NCBI RefSeq assembly: GCF_000203815.1
Contig: NW_004457713.1
Location: forward strand, 592,889-656,888
From: Cavenderia fasciculata
Taxonomy: Eukaryota; Evosea; Eumycetozoa; Acytosteliales; Cavenderiaceae
Length of the DNA stretch: 64,000 nucleotides
Direction of reading: 5' to 3'
Shown in pieces: positions 1 through 9,120 of the stretch (positions are counted from its first letter, which is position 1; every line of letters starts with the position of its first letter). Both the position numbers and the translations under genes were made by a program. A model generated the notes under the pieces. That model had not been told where the DNA came from and made no database searches. It saw only the letters and a list, made by a program, of their open reading frames with translations.

Positions 1-13
1 CTTTTACTTTTAG

Positions 14-466
14 ACTGAAGATCATAAACAATTGGTACAAATAGAATCACCAGCAGGTATGGGAATTCAAAATTTCAATAATTCACTTGCCATACTTGTA
101 CCACGTGATAGATATCGTCCCATTAAATCAACCAGTCAATTGTTGATTGCACAATCCAATTTGTTCCAATTTGACAAGGGACAAGTCGTGTTGAACCCCG
201 CCAGAGAGACGAGCGACATTCCATTGGTTAAATTGGGAGAAGAGTTTTCAACCGTCTCGGAATACGAAAAGAGATTCAAATCAATTCCCGATCTCTTGGA
301 ACTAGACCATTTGACAGTGTCTGGTGACGTCTTTTTTGGCACAAATACAAAGCTCAAGGGTACTGTCATCATTGTAGCAAACCACGGCGAAAGAGTTGAT
401 ATCCCCGATGGTGTCACATTGGAGAATAAAATTATTTCAGGTACTCTTAGAATTATGGATCATTAA
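14..466 (+). CDS. UTP-glucose-1-phosphate uridylyltransferase, last exon (5' truncated by window)
   Basis: This is the C-terminal ~150 residues of a UDP-glucose pyrophosphorylase, the cytosolic enzyme that makes UDP-glucose from UTP and glucose-1-phosphate for glycogen, cellulose and glycoconjugates. Recognisable family stretches are [17 protein letters not shown] and [18 protein letters not shown], part of the C-terminal beta-helix, and the protein ends in the typical LRIMDH. The exon is opened at 14 because a pyrimidine-rich run ending in TTTTAG lies just before it and the reading frame has a stop inside that run, so an intron precedes. No ATG start lies in the window; the catalytic N-terminal part is upstream of base 1. 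The stop is TAA at 464-466. I am very sure of the family and cannot say which paralogue it is. Confidence 0.95.
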   Translation, partial: TEDHKQLVQIESPAGMGIQNFNNSLAILVPRDRYRPIKSTSQLLIAQSNLFQFDKGQVVLNPARETSDIPLVKLGEEFSTVSEYEKRFKSIPDLLELDHLTVSGDVFFGTNTKLKGTVIIVANHGERVDIPDGVTLENKIISGTLRIMDH

Positions 467-1063
467 TGGAATCAAAAGAAGAAGATAAATATAAACAACA
501 AAAACAACAAAAACAAATCTATCTGACTGTTCCTCCTCATCAATAAACCAAAACATAACAAATCAAACAAATGAAACAAAAAATAATAAAACAAAAAAAT
601 TATTTGTAAAATTAAAATATTAATTTAATATAATATACTACGATTTGACCACTGGAAGGTTTAACAGAGAATGCCAAAAAGATCTTTATATATTTTAGTC
701 TTGTTTGAGCCCTGTAGTTTACGCAATGGTATGTTACACAAGTTGGTAATAAAATACGATTGCAATATCCTTGGTCATTGCGAACTTACCTATTGTATCG
801 ATCGGGTACCCTTCTTTTAAAACAAACTTGATCTTTAGTTAAGTTCACAATGACTATGAGAACATCATGCATACAAACATATAAAACAGTAAGATATAGA
901 TATAGTTAAAGGTAGGTACTATAGTTATTATTATTTATTTTTTTTTTTAAGTACGTACAAGAGTATAAAAAAAAAATGGTAATTAATTAACAGATCAGAC
1001 AACTCGTATTCATTTGATATATAATCACCTGATGACTAGCTAGTCGCTTAGTGTCTACTATTC
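467..1063. other. intergenic region between UGPase and the F-box/LRR array
   Basis: AT-rich spacer with the 3' flank of the UGPase gene (several AATAAA-like stretches near 540-600) and the promoter side of the first array gene. It contains A/T runs (for example near 930-980). I see no convincing ORF, tRNA or conserved motif. Confidence 0.6.
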
Positions 1064-2989
1064 ATGACTAATCTATTATCTTTATCTAATCTATTACTAT
1101 TACATATCATATCAGATATTGACAGTAATGTAGATATAATATGTTTGTTGTTAACTTGTAAAAAGTTGTACAATAATAGGAGTGGTTTAAGAAGATCGAT
1201 ACAGTTTAAAAGTATACAAGTTATCGATGAATCTAATAAAGGAGATATATCAGAACAATTTAAAGCAACAGCTACTCGATTCAACCTATTATCATTTAAA
1301 GATATATTGGAGAATAGTATATCTGATCATCAGGTGATAGATCATTTTGAACAAGGTCAACAATATCTTCAAAAGAATAATAATAATAATAATTGTCCAC
1401 AATGGATAAAAGATCGTATCTCTACTTTAAATAGAGTCGATAAAAGTAGTATTACGACAGCGTTGGTTAGTCGATACGATGAATTTGCAAAGTCACTCCA
1501 AGACTTGTCATCATCATCGATCGAGACACTATTCATCAACCAAAGATTTAATAGTATTGTGGATCTTGCCTCCATCTCACAACTCTTGCCGAATCTTCAA
1601 CGACTTGCGGTTCGTTCAAGCGGATTGAAACTAGGTCCTCATCCTCATTTAACACTCAAGTCTCTCAGACTAGATATCGGTGTTGGAAAGCCATACCCTC
1701 TCATCGACTTGGGATTAGATAAATTCGTATCGTTGACAGAGTTGTCGTTCAAGAGTAATTGTGTGGTTGGTATAGCAAAGGGTCTGCTACCAAGCAGTCT
1801 GACATCACTTACACTCAGACTACAAGAGATACCTCCAAGAGATACATTCCTTTCATTGACATTGTTGGTGAAACTAAAGATCTACCTTGAACATGCAAGA
1901 ATAGTAGACAAGACAAAAGAAGCATTCATCAATCTTGAAAGTCTATGTCACCTCAAGACACTCAAGTTTAGAAACTACATCCATGAAAAGAACTACTATA
2001 GTATCGAGATTACAGTCCCTCCTTCAATCAAGATACTTTCTCTCTCTTCAGATTGTGTACGGGTCCCACAAAGATGTGTATTACCACAGTTGGAGAAATT
2101 GGTTGTGTATCAAGGACTATTGATTGATGAAAGAGTCAGTTTGTCGTCATGCCCAAAGATAAAGAAATTATTTATTTATTGGGATAAAGTCATGCCATCC
2201 AATTTCAATATGATCATTCCAGAGACAGTCGAGAGACTTTCAATAGAAAAATTCATTTGTGATCAAGATATACTAGGACAAGTTGTATTACCACCGTCTC
2301 TTACTCATCTGACTATCAATGGAGACTATGAACCTGTCAACCTACCACAATCAGTCATCAAACTAAAACAAATGTTTGATAAAGATGCAATATCTCGTAG
2401 TGCTCAACTAGGTCATTTAAAGAAACTAGTTTGGATACCAGGAACCAATTGCACAAATCTACCATTCACCTCTCCACCCAATCTTGAAACACTCAACCTC
2501 TTTGGTATCGAAGGTGACTATATCATTGACCATGTACCACCTACCATCAAATATCTCTCTATACCATTGACAAAATCATTTGATGACGATTCAATCTTTT
2601 CAATCACCTCTAGGATCCCCATCCCCATCCCCTCACAACAACCCTCACAACAACCACCACAACAACAATTGTGGTTACCATCCAATACAACTCATCTATC
2701 TTGTTTAATCTGTCATGATGAAAATTCAGATGTGGCATTTAGATTGGATGAAGTAATCAATCATACCAATGTTAGATATTTAACTATCACTTATGAGACT
2801 ACATTACAATTTTCAATTCATAGATTGGACAATGAAAATAAGAATGTATTGATATTGGAAACAAATACACTTCAAGGTGGAATAATCACTCAACGTAAAT
2901 CCATTGATAGTCAACAACAACAATATGATCCAATTTATTTATATTTAGAATATCAAAAAAACCACAATCTTCTTCTAAGCCTCCATTAA
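1064..2989 (+). CDS. F-box-like/LRR-like array protein, copy 1 (641 aa)
   Basis: First intact member of the tandem family. Residues ~1-45 form an F-box-like helical head (LSNLLLLHIISDID, then ICLLLTCKKLY). The rest is a series of irregular leucine-rich units: GLLPSSLTSLTLRL, PPSIKILSLSS, PPSLTHLTINGDYEPV, PPNLETLNL and PPTIKYLSI. The C-terminal block is strongly conserved in all copies: AFRLDEVINHTNVRYLTI, FTIQRLD-like (FSIHRLD here), NKNVLILET, LQGGIITQRKS, QQQQYDPIYLY. This repeat style recalls dictyostelid FNIP/LRR proteins. An SCF-type substrate adaptor is possible, but that rests only on the weak F-box. It is a single exon with the ATG at 1064. The next copy starts 125 bp downstream on the same strand. 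Confidence 0.85.
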   Translation: MTNLLSLSNLLLLHIISDIDSNVDIICLLLTCKKLYNNRSGLRRSIQFKSIQVIDESNKGDISEQFKATATRFNLLSFKDILENSISDHQVIDHFEQGQQYLQKNNNNNNCPQWIKDRISTLNRVDKSSITTALVSRYDEFAKSLQDLSSSSIETLFINQRFNSIVDLASISQLLPNLQRLAVRSSGLKLGPHPHLTLKSLRLDIGVGKPYPLIDLGLDKFVSLTELSFKSNCVVGIAKGLLPSSLTSLTLRLQEIPPRDTFLSLTLLVKLKIYLEHARIVDKTKEAFINLESLCHLKTLKFRNYIHEKNYYSIEITVPPSIKILSLSSDCVRVPQRCVLPQLEKLVVYQGLLIDERVSLSSCPKIKKLFIYWDKVMPSNFNMIIPETVERLSIEKFICDQDILGQVVLPPSLTHLTINGDYEPVNLPQSVIKLKQMFDKDAISRSAQLGHLKKLVWIPGTNCTNLPFTSPPNLETLNLFGIEGDYIIDHVPPTIKYLSIPLTKSFDDDSIFSITSRIPIPIPSQQPSQQPPQQQLWLPSNTTHLSCLICHDENSDVAFRLDEVINHTNVRYLTITYETTLQFSIHRLDNENKNVLILETNTLQGGIITQRKSIDSQQQQYDPIYLYLEYQKNHNLLLSLH

Positions 2990-3114
2990 GGTTGTATTGG
3001 ATGTATGGCTGATTAACAATAAAATAAATTAAAGATTTTTGAAAAAAACTATTACTTTGCTTGAAAGATCTTTCTTTCTTTTGTTCATTTTTATATTCAA
3101 GCATATAAAATCAC

Positions 3115-4977
3115 ATGACTAGTAGTAGTAGTATATTATCTTTATCAAATCTAATTTTATTACATATCATAACAGATATTGAAGATAATGTAGATATAAT
3201 ATGTTTATTGTTAACTTGTAAAAAGTTGTATCATTATAATAGTTTAAAGAAATTGATTCAGTTTAAAGGTATAGGAACACCTATTGATTTGATCGATGGG
3301 TACTTGTCAACAAGGTTAGAAACAACCTTTAATCAATTCAAACTATTATCATTTAAAGATATATTAGTGAATAGTATATCTGATCAGTGTGTCATAGTGC
3401 CTTGGAGTGGTACTTTTGATTACTTTTCCCAATGGTTACAACAACGCATTTCTGCAGAGAACATACCCGATAAGAGCCGCATTACAACCATTTTGGTGCA
3501 TAATTATCAAAAATCATCACTCAAGCCTATCGCTGACATGCCATCATCAATCGAGACACTATTCATTCGCCACCCGTACGACCCCGATCAGGAAGTGGTT
3601 GATCTAGGCTCCATCTCTTTCTTGTCCAATCTTCAACGACTTGAAGTTTGGGCAGACATAGTGACCACATACGCTGTTGGCGAGTTGGGGTTGTACAAAT
3701 TCGTATCATTGACAGAGTTGGCGTTCAAGAACCATTGGGTGTCTGGAGTCGGTCCAGGTCTATTACCAAGCAGTTTGACATCACTCTCTCTGAGAACAAA
3801 AGAGGTACCTCCACCAAATACATTCCTTTCATTGACTTCACTCTTCAACCTAGAGATATTTGTTAGTAGGACACTGGCCGAGAGGAATGGGCAATATCCA
3901 TTGGTTATCAATCTGGAAAGCTTATGCACCCTCAAGAAACTCAAGATTGAACATGGTGCAATGACAGACAGCCAGTACAAAGTCGAGGTGACTGTCCCTC
4001 CTTCAATCGAGATACTTACGCTCTTTTCTGATTACGTACAAATTCCACATCGATGTACTATGCCACTGTTGGAGAGATTGTATGTTCGGTATGTTTCACT
4101 GGTTGAAGGAGATATCAGTCTACTTTTATGTCCATCGATAAAGAAACTGGCTATTTTACGTTCATTTGAGACCATTCCAAAATGGTTGGCCAGCACCATC
4201 CCATCGACTCTCGAAAAGCTTGCTATAATCGAATGTAAGCTAGGAAAAGATATACTTGGAGAACAATTTGTATTCCCACCATCACTCACTCATCTATCCA
4301 TGGATGGAGACTACGAACCAGTACAACTACCTCCATCACTCGTCAAACTAGAGCAGACATTCAACAAAGATGCAGCTGCGTCATTTGACAAACTAAGACA
4401 TTTGAAAAAACTAGTTTGGTTAGAGAAAGATTCAAATCCAGTGCCTCCATACTCCTACCCACCCAATCTTGAAACAATCAACCTATATTTGTCTAAATCC
4501 TTCGCAATAGACGATATACCGCCAACCATCAAATATCTGTTCATGATTTTGGTACCCGATGAAAAGCCAGTCAAACTATTCAAAAGATTTACAATTTTTT
4601 CAATCAGTTTTATAATCCCAAAAAACATTCAACAACAACAACTATGGTTACCACAAAATACAACACATCTAACTTTACAAATATGTAATCAACCACAAGT
4701 AGCATTTAGATTAGATGAAATAATTAATCACACCAATGTTAGATATTTAACTCTTCAAATGAAGGCTTTCCAAATATCAAATGTTTTGAAATTTACAATT
4801 CAAAGATTGGACCCTGATAATAAGAATGTATTGGTATTGGAAACACAGTCACTTTTAGGTGGAATAATTACTCAACAAAGAAAATCAATCAACACTCAAC
4901 AACAATATGATCCAATTTATTTGTATTTCCACTCTTCCATGCCTTTTCTATTTCATTTGAATACAACTACAGAGTAA
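3115..4977 (+). CDS. F-box-like/LRR-like array protein, copy 2 (620 aa)
   Basis: Intact single-exon paralogue of copy 1 with the same order of parts: F-box-like head (LSNLILLHIITDIEDNVD), central LRR-like units (GLLPSSLTSLSLR, PPSIEILTLFSDYVQIP, PPSLTHLSMDGDYEPVQLP, YPPNLETINLYL), and the conserved tail (VAFRLDEIINHTNVRYLTL, LGGIITQQRKS, YDPIYLY). The ATG at 3115 lies in TCACATGACTAG, similar to the start context of copy 3. It lacks the SLKSL unit seen in copy 1 between the ANL/LQRL and GLYKFVSLTEL units, so it is slightly shorter. The function is unknown; a protein-binding F-box/LRR adaptor is a guess. Confidence 0.85.
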   Translation: MTSSSSILSLSNLILLHIITDIEDNVDIICLLLTCKKLYHYNSLKKLIQFKGIGTPIDLIDGYLSTRLETTFNQFKLLSFKDILVNSISDQCVIVPWSGTFDYFSQWLQQRISAENIPDKSRITTILVHNYQKSSLKPIADMPSSIETLFIRHPYDPDQEVVDLGSISFLSNLQRLEVWADIVTTYAVGELGLYKFVSLTELAFKNHWVSGVGPGLLPSSLTSLSLRTKEVPPPNTFLSLTSLFNLEIFVSRTLAERNGQYPLVINLESLCTLKKLKIEHGAMTDSQYKVEVTVPPSIEILTLFSDYVQIPHRCTMPLLERLYVRYVSLVEGDISLLLCPSIKKLAILRSFETIPKWLASTIPSTLEKLAIIECKLGKDILGEQFVFPPSLTHLSMDGDYEPVQLPPSLVKLEQTFNKDAAASFDKLRHLKKLVWLEKDSNPVPPYSYPPNLETINLYLSKSFAIDDIPPTIKYLFMILVPDEKPVKLFKRFTIFSISFIIPKNIQQQQLWLPQNTTHLTLQICNQPQVAFRLDEIINHTNVRYLTLQMKAFQISNVLKFTIQRLDPDNKNVLVLETQSLLGGIITQQRKSINTQQQYDPIYLYFHSSMPFLFHLNTTTE

Positions 4978-5012
4978 GTTTTTTAGCCGAAAGATTAAGA
5001 AATCAAATAAAG

Positions 5013-5086
5013 AACAGATATTGAAGATTGATAATGTAGATACAGTATGTTTATTGTTAACTTGTAAAGTTGTACAGTCAAAATAG
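5013..5086 (+). pseudogene. relic of the N-terminal head of an F-box/LRR array gene
   Basis: About 74 bp closely matching the start region of the array genes (the part encoding DIEDNVD..ICLLLTCK..LYSQNS). Small insertions and deletions break the frame: GAAGATTGATAATGTAGAT replaces GAAGATAATGTAGAT, and AAAAAG is shortened. There is no ATG and no continuation. It lies just beyond the stop of the minus-strand BTB gene. Together with the relic at 6349-6590 it may mark a former array member that has been broken up. Confidence 0.75.
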
Positions 5087-5111
5087 TGCACCATGGTAGT
5101 TAATTCCATTT

Positions 5112-5816
5112 TTAATCCGAATAATAACAATCATCGAAATCATCAGATCCATAGTATTCATCAGAGTCGGATTCTTTTGAATAATCACTGTCTTCATCTG
5201 GTCGATCATTTCTTGGTTTCCATTTTGATAGAGCTGCTTGTTGTTTCACAGAGATCTTTGACCACAGGTTCTTTTGAATGCTTATCCAGGTATGTTCACG
5301 GATTCTTGGTCCAAAGGCCTTGGGGTGTGACAAAACATACAATAAAAGATTGTAGGCCACAGATTTGGTTTTGAAATTGTTCCAATCAATTGCGCCAGTC
5401 TCCAACTTGAGATACAAAACAGTTGCTGCATCCATGGCACCAGGTGCATTTCCTTTTACAGTTGTAAAGCAATGTCGGGCTATCTTTTCAACATAGTCTT
5501 GGTTGTCCTTTAGCTTTCCGTTTATCGTCTCTAGTGGCCAATCATCAATATCTAGTTTTAACAATAGATAGTCCATCATGTTAAAGACCTCCCTAATACT
5601 ACGGTCCTTGGGTAGACATCTTAAAAGTGATGATAATCTTTTTGTAGCCTTTAGTACGACATTGAAAATGGTAGGGTCAATGTTCAACAAAATTGCTCCT
5701 TCTTCATCCTTTTTCGTTGGGAATGTCCCTTTGATAATTGGTACAAAAAAGGGGATAACTTGAAGTGTTTCTTTGCTCTCTTCAAAAACCTTATCTCTAC
5801 ACTTAATTTTGAACAT
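5112..5816 (-). CDS. BTB/T1-like domain protein with acidic tail (234 aa)
   Basis: Single-exon gene on the strand opposite the array. Residues ~1-70 resemble a potassium-channel tetramerisation (T1/BTB, KCTD-like) fold: a short beta start (MFKIKCRDKVFEES), a phosphate/threshold segment (FFVPIIKGTF) and an ILLNIDPTIFNVVLKATKRL segment like the BTB 'D-P..F..IL' signature. The middle is helical, and the last ~35 residues are rich in Asp, Glu, Ser and Tyr. BTB proteins often oligomerise and recruit cullin-3, but no partner is evident here. It has no similarity to the flanking F-box/LRR genes and interrupts their array. The ATG at 5816 is followed upstream by a TCTA microsatellite. The BTB call is moderate; that this is a real gene is likely. 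Confidence 0.7.
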   Translation of the reverse strand: MFKIKCRDKVFEESKETLQVIPFFVPIIKGTFPTKKDEEGAILLNIDPTIFNVVLKATKRLSSLLRCLPKDRSIREVFNMMDYLLLKLDIDDWPLETINGKLKDNQDYVEKIARHCFTTVKGNAPGAMDAATVLYLKLETGAIDWNNFKTKSVAYNLLLYVLSHPKAFGPRIREHTWISIQKNLWSKISVKQQAALSKWKPRNDRPDEDSDYSKESDSDEYYGSDDFDDCYYSD

Positions 5817-5818
5817 TT

Positions 5819-5849
<31 letters not shown>

Positions 5850-6348
5850 TGTCTGTTCTCCTCATATAAGTTTGAGAAGCACTTTGTACCTTTTAAAAAA
5901 GGTTTCATTTCTTTTTGGAAAAAAGAAAATCCCACTTTTACCCCAACAAAAAGGGGGAAACCCCAATCGCCATGAAGCAAGTATCCGATGAGATGTACGT
6001 CTCCCCTCTCACTCCATCATTGTTGCCATTGGATCAGAGATAGAGATAGAGAAAGAGAGCATGGTCGAACCGGGTTTCTTGCCAGCCCCCACAAACTATT
6101 GTCGGTTAGTCGTCTCGAACAACAAACTATAAAAGACCATTGGGGGTGGTTTTGAAATCAAAAACATTAATTCATCTTTTATTATTATAAATATTATATC
6201 ATTACAATCTAATCTAAAGTATTATTATTTATATTCTCATTATTTATATATATATATATATATATACCATATTATATTTTATACCTCTCGACTAATTATA
6301 TATATACGAAGTATCTATATAGTTATTACACTCTTCCACTTCTATACA
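5817..6348. promoter_or_regulatory. BTB gene upstream region with microsatellites
   Basis: Non-coding. It holds a TCTA/TATC tetranucleotide microsatellite at about 5821-5850, a relatively GC-rich stretch with G- and C-runs at about 5925-6140 (unusual in this AT-rich background and plausibly promoter sequence), and a TA dinucleotide run at 6246-6266. No protein or RNA gene is seen. Confidence 0.5.
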
Positions 6349-6590
6349 AATCCCACAAAGATGTGTAATGTCAAAGTTGGATAAATTTTATATTGATCAA
6401 AAAATATTGATTGATGGAAGAATCAGTCTGTTGTCATCTTTAAAGAAAATATCTATTTTCAGATGTAGTGATTTAAAGAAACTAGTTTGGAAAGAAGCAG
6501 AAGATTATTATTTCGCCTTCCCATTCACCTATCCACCAAATATTGAAACTCAGAACAATCTCTGAAGGAAAGTATAAGATTACCTATTTT
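6349..6590 (+). pseudogene. relic of the middle part of an F-box/LRR array gene
   Basis: This block matches the region of the array genes that encodes IPQRCVMP..LEKLYV..LIDGRISL, then jumps by an internal deletion to LKKLVWK and YPPNIET, and ends shortly after with a stop near 6565. It has no F-box head, no C-terminal conserved block and no start codon in a plausible context. It is clearly a remnant of a family member. The ORF of 65 codons inside it should not be taken as a gene. Confidence 0.8.
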
Positions 6591-6910
6591 CACCAACTAT
6601 CCACTACAAATGGGGACGTTATGGGTACTGAGTTATTATGATCATAGCACAAACGAGTGAGAGATCGGCAGATCGTCAGATCAACAAAAATTAAAAACAA
6701 ATAAAATTAAATTCAACCCATAGTGACGGTGGGTACCTTTCAACACTCTATTTATTTAATAATTAAATATTATTTTAAAAATACAAGAAAGATAGAATTT
6801 AAAAAAATATCCTTTTTTAGATTTTTTCTTGCACACTCCAACTCTTGTTCAGACATGTATCTTTCTTTTTTCTGAATGTAATAATATATAAATATTTGTA
6901 TCACATATAT
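6591..6910. promoter_or_regulatory. upstream region of array copy 3
   Basis: AT-rich spacer with no ORF of its own. Its last part (TTTTTTAGATTTTTTCTTGC.. around 6815-6840) resembles sequence upstream of copy 4 (around 9030-9060), suggesting the promoter was duplicated with the gene. Nothing else is recognised. Confidence 0.4.
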
Positions 6911-8980
6911 ATGACTAGTCTATTATCAAAGTTATCTAATCTATTTCTATCATATATCATAACAGATACTGATGATAAACTGCAGTGTCACATCGATGCC
7001 CAAACGAATAGTCCATTATTACAGTTATCTAATCTATTATTATCACATATCATATCATATATTGAAGATAATGCAGATATAATATGTTTATTGTTAACTT
7101 GTAAACGGTTGTACAGTCAAAATAGAAGTAGTTTAAGAAGATCTATTCAATTTAAAGGTGCACCTACCGAGTTGATCAATGGGTACTTGTCAAATAGGTT
7201 GAAAACAACAATCAATCAATTCAATCTATCATCATTTAAAGATATATTAGAGAATAGTATATCTGATCAATGTGTCATAGTGTCTGATAAAATACAAGAT
7301 AGCTATCCTCAATGGATACAACAAGACAGAGTCATTGCACCGGGTAGTATAGTAGACTCTGATAAAACGAGTCACATCACAACAGCTTTGGTGCATTATT
7401 ATAAAGAAGAAACATTAAAGTCTATCTACGAGATACCATCAATCGAGACACTCATCATTCACTTTCAATGTGATGATACAATAATTAATCTTGCATCCAT
7501 TTCGCGTTTACCAAATCTCCAAAAGTTATCAATTCTTTCATACAATTTTAATCTTGGTACTCATACATCACTCAAGTCTCTAACACTGGATGTCAGCGAT
7601 ACATACCCGTTAAGTGACTTGGGATTAGATAAATTCGTATCACTGACAGAGCTGACGTTCAAGTGTCGTTTTGTTACTGGTTTTGGACCGGGTCTGTTGC
7701 CAAGCAGTCTGACATCACTCAAGATCTATCCTAGAGGAGAACTACCTCCAAGAGATACATTCCTTTCATTGACATTGCTGGAGAAACTAGAGATCGATGT
7801 GGGAAGGATTACAATGACCGTGAAAAAGGAAGAAGAACGACCATTAATCAATCTCGAAAGTCTACTCAACCTCAAGACACTAAAGTTTGATGGATACATC
7901 GATCCAACATTGGGACATGACACACTCGTCGTGAGTGTCCCTCCATCAATCAAGATACTTAATCTTCAATCGTCGAGTGTAAGAATCCCACAAAGATGTG
8001 TAGTACCATTGTTGGAGAGATTGTATGTTCACGAATCAACATTGATCGATGAACAGAACAGTCTATTATCGTCATCACCATTGATTACAAAACTATGTAT
8101 TCATGGATGCTCGGAACCCATTCCAGCCAATTTGATACCACCAACGATCAAAAAACTTACAATCTTAAAGGTACACTCTGATAAAGATATAATGGGACGA
8201 GTTGCGTTCACCTCATTAGTCAATCTTGCACATCTAACCATTTATGGAGACTATGAGCCTGTCAAACCTAATCTACCACAATCACTCGTCAAACTAAAAC
8301 AGACACACAACAAAGCTGCAGTCTCTCGTACCAATATTCATTTGAAAAAAATAGTTTGGAAAACTAGAAATCCAAACTTGGTATTACTTTCATCGTCATC
8401 CTATCCACCCAATCTTGAAACACTCGATCTCCTTGGGATCTATGGAAACTATAAGATTACCTCTTTACCACCAACCTTAAAATATCTGTCTATGCGTTTG
8501 GCTCTACCCCCTAATCCATCGGTAAAAGGTTATCTAATCTATTCAATTAGTTCTCGATTCAGACCTAAAAAACAATCTAAACAACAACAACAATCTAAAC
8601 AACAATCTAAAAAACAATCTAAAAAACAATCTAAAAAACAATCACAACAATCGTTGTTGTTACCATCCAGTACAACACATCTAACTTGTGCATTTTGGAA
8701 TGAATCAAAGGTAGCATTTAGATTAGATGAAATAATCAATCAAACCAATGTTAAATATTTAACTATGACTACTTACAAGGGATCATTTCAATTTACAATT
8801 AAAAGATTGGACACTGATAAAAAGAATGTCTTGGTATTGGAAAAGGATACACTTCAAGGTGGAATAATCACTCAAAGAAAATCAATCAACTCCCAACAAC
8901 AACAATATGACCCAATTTATTTGTATTTAGAGACAAACTCTTCCAACAATCCATATGTATTGAACTGGGGATTTGATTAA
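6911..8980 (+). CDS. F-box-like/LRR-like array protein, copy 3 with doubled head (689 aa)
   Basis: Intact paralogue. I start it at the ATG at 6911 (MTSLLSKLSNLFLSYI), matching the start of other copies, rather than at an upstream non-ATG codon in the same frame. It is unusual in having two F-box-like heads: LSKLSNLFLSYIITDTDD, then ~25 residues later LLQLSNLLLSHIISYIEDNAD followed by the usual ICLLLTCKRLY. The rest follows the family (DLGLDKFVSLTEL, GLLPSSLTSLKI, PPSIKILNLQSS, GDYEPVKPNLPQSL, YPPNLETLDL, LPPTLKYLSM, AFRLDEIINQTNVKYL, TLQGGIITQRKS, YDPIYLYLE). A Lys/Gln/Ser low-complexity insert built of KQSK units lies near residue 560. The function is unknown. Confidence 0.85.
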   Translation: MTSLLSKLSNLFLSYIITDTDDKLQCHIDAQTNSPLLQLSNLLLSHIISYIEDNADIICLLLTCKRLYSQNRSSLRRSIQFKGAPTELINGYLSNRLKTTINQFNLSSFKDILENSISDQCVIVSDKIQDSYPQWIQQDRVIAPGSIVDSDKTSHITTALVHYYKEETLKSIYEIPSIETLIIHFQCDDTIINLASISRLPNLQKLSILSYNFNLGTHTSLKSLTLDVSDTYPLSDLGLDKFVSLTELTFKCRFVTGFGPGLLPSSLTSLKIYPRGELPPRDTFLSLTLLEKLEIDVGRITMTVKKEEERPLINLESLLNLKTLKFDGYIDPTLGHDTLVVSVPPSIKILNLQSSSVRIPQRCVVPLLERLYVHESTLIDEQNSLLSSSPLITKLCIHGCSEPIPANLIPPTIKKLTILKVHSDKDIMGRVAFTSLVNLAHLTIYGDYEPVKPNLPQSLVKLKQTHNKAAVSRTNIHLKKIVWKTRNPNLVLLSSSSYPPNLETLDLLGIYGNYKITSLPPTLKYLSMRLALPPNPSVKGYLIYSISSRFRPKKQSKQQQQSKQQSKKQSKKQSKKQSQQSLLLPSSTTHLTCAFWNESKVAFRLDEIINQTNVKYLTMTTYKGSFQFTIKRLDTDKKNVLVLEKDTLQGGIITQRKSINSQQQQYDPIYLYLETNSSNNPYVLNWGFD

Positions 8981-9120
8981 ACTCAAACAATACCTTTTAT
9001 TAAATAAAAAGACTACAAAGAATAACATTTTCCTTTTTTAGACGTTACTTGCTTTGACTTGTTTCTTTTTCGAGCTCATCACATTTTTTGAAAAGTAATA
9101 CATAAATATACATACACAAG

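Noticed and set aside
6064-6080. GGTTCGA-like B box on the minus strand near 6070 considered as a tRNA
   Set aside because: Followed by CCATG instead of NTCC, no A box and no cloverleaf.
8572-8650. Regularly spaced CAATCTAAAA repeats considered as a CRISPR-like or minisatellite array
   Set aside because: They are in-frame codons of a Lys/Gln/Ser tract in array copy 3; no spacers, eukaryotic context.
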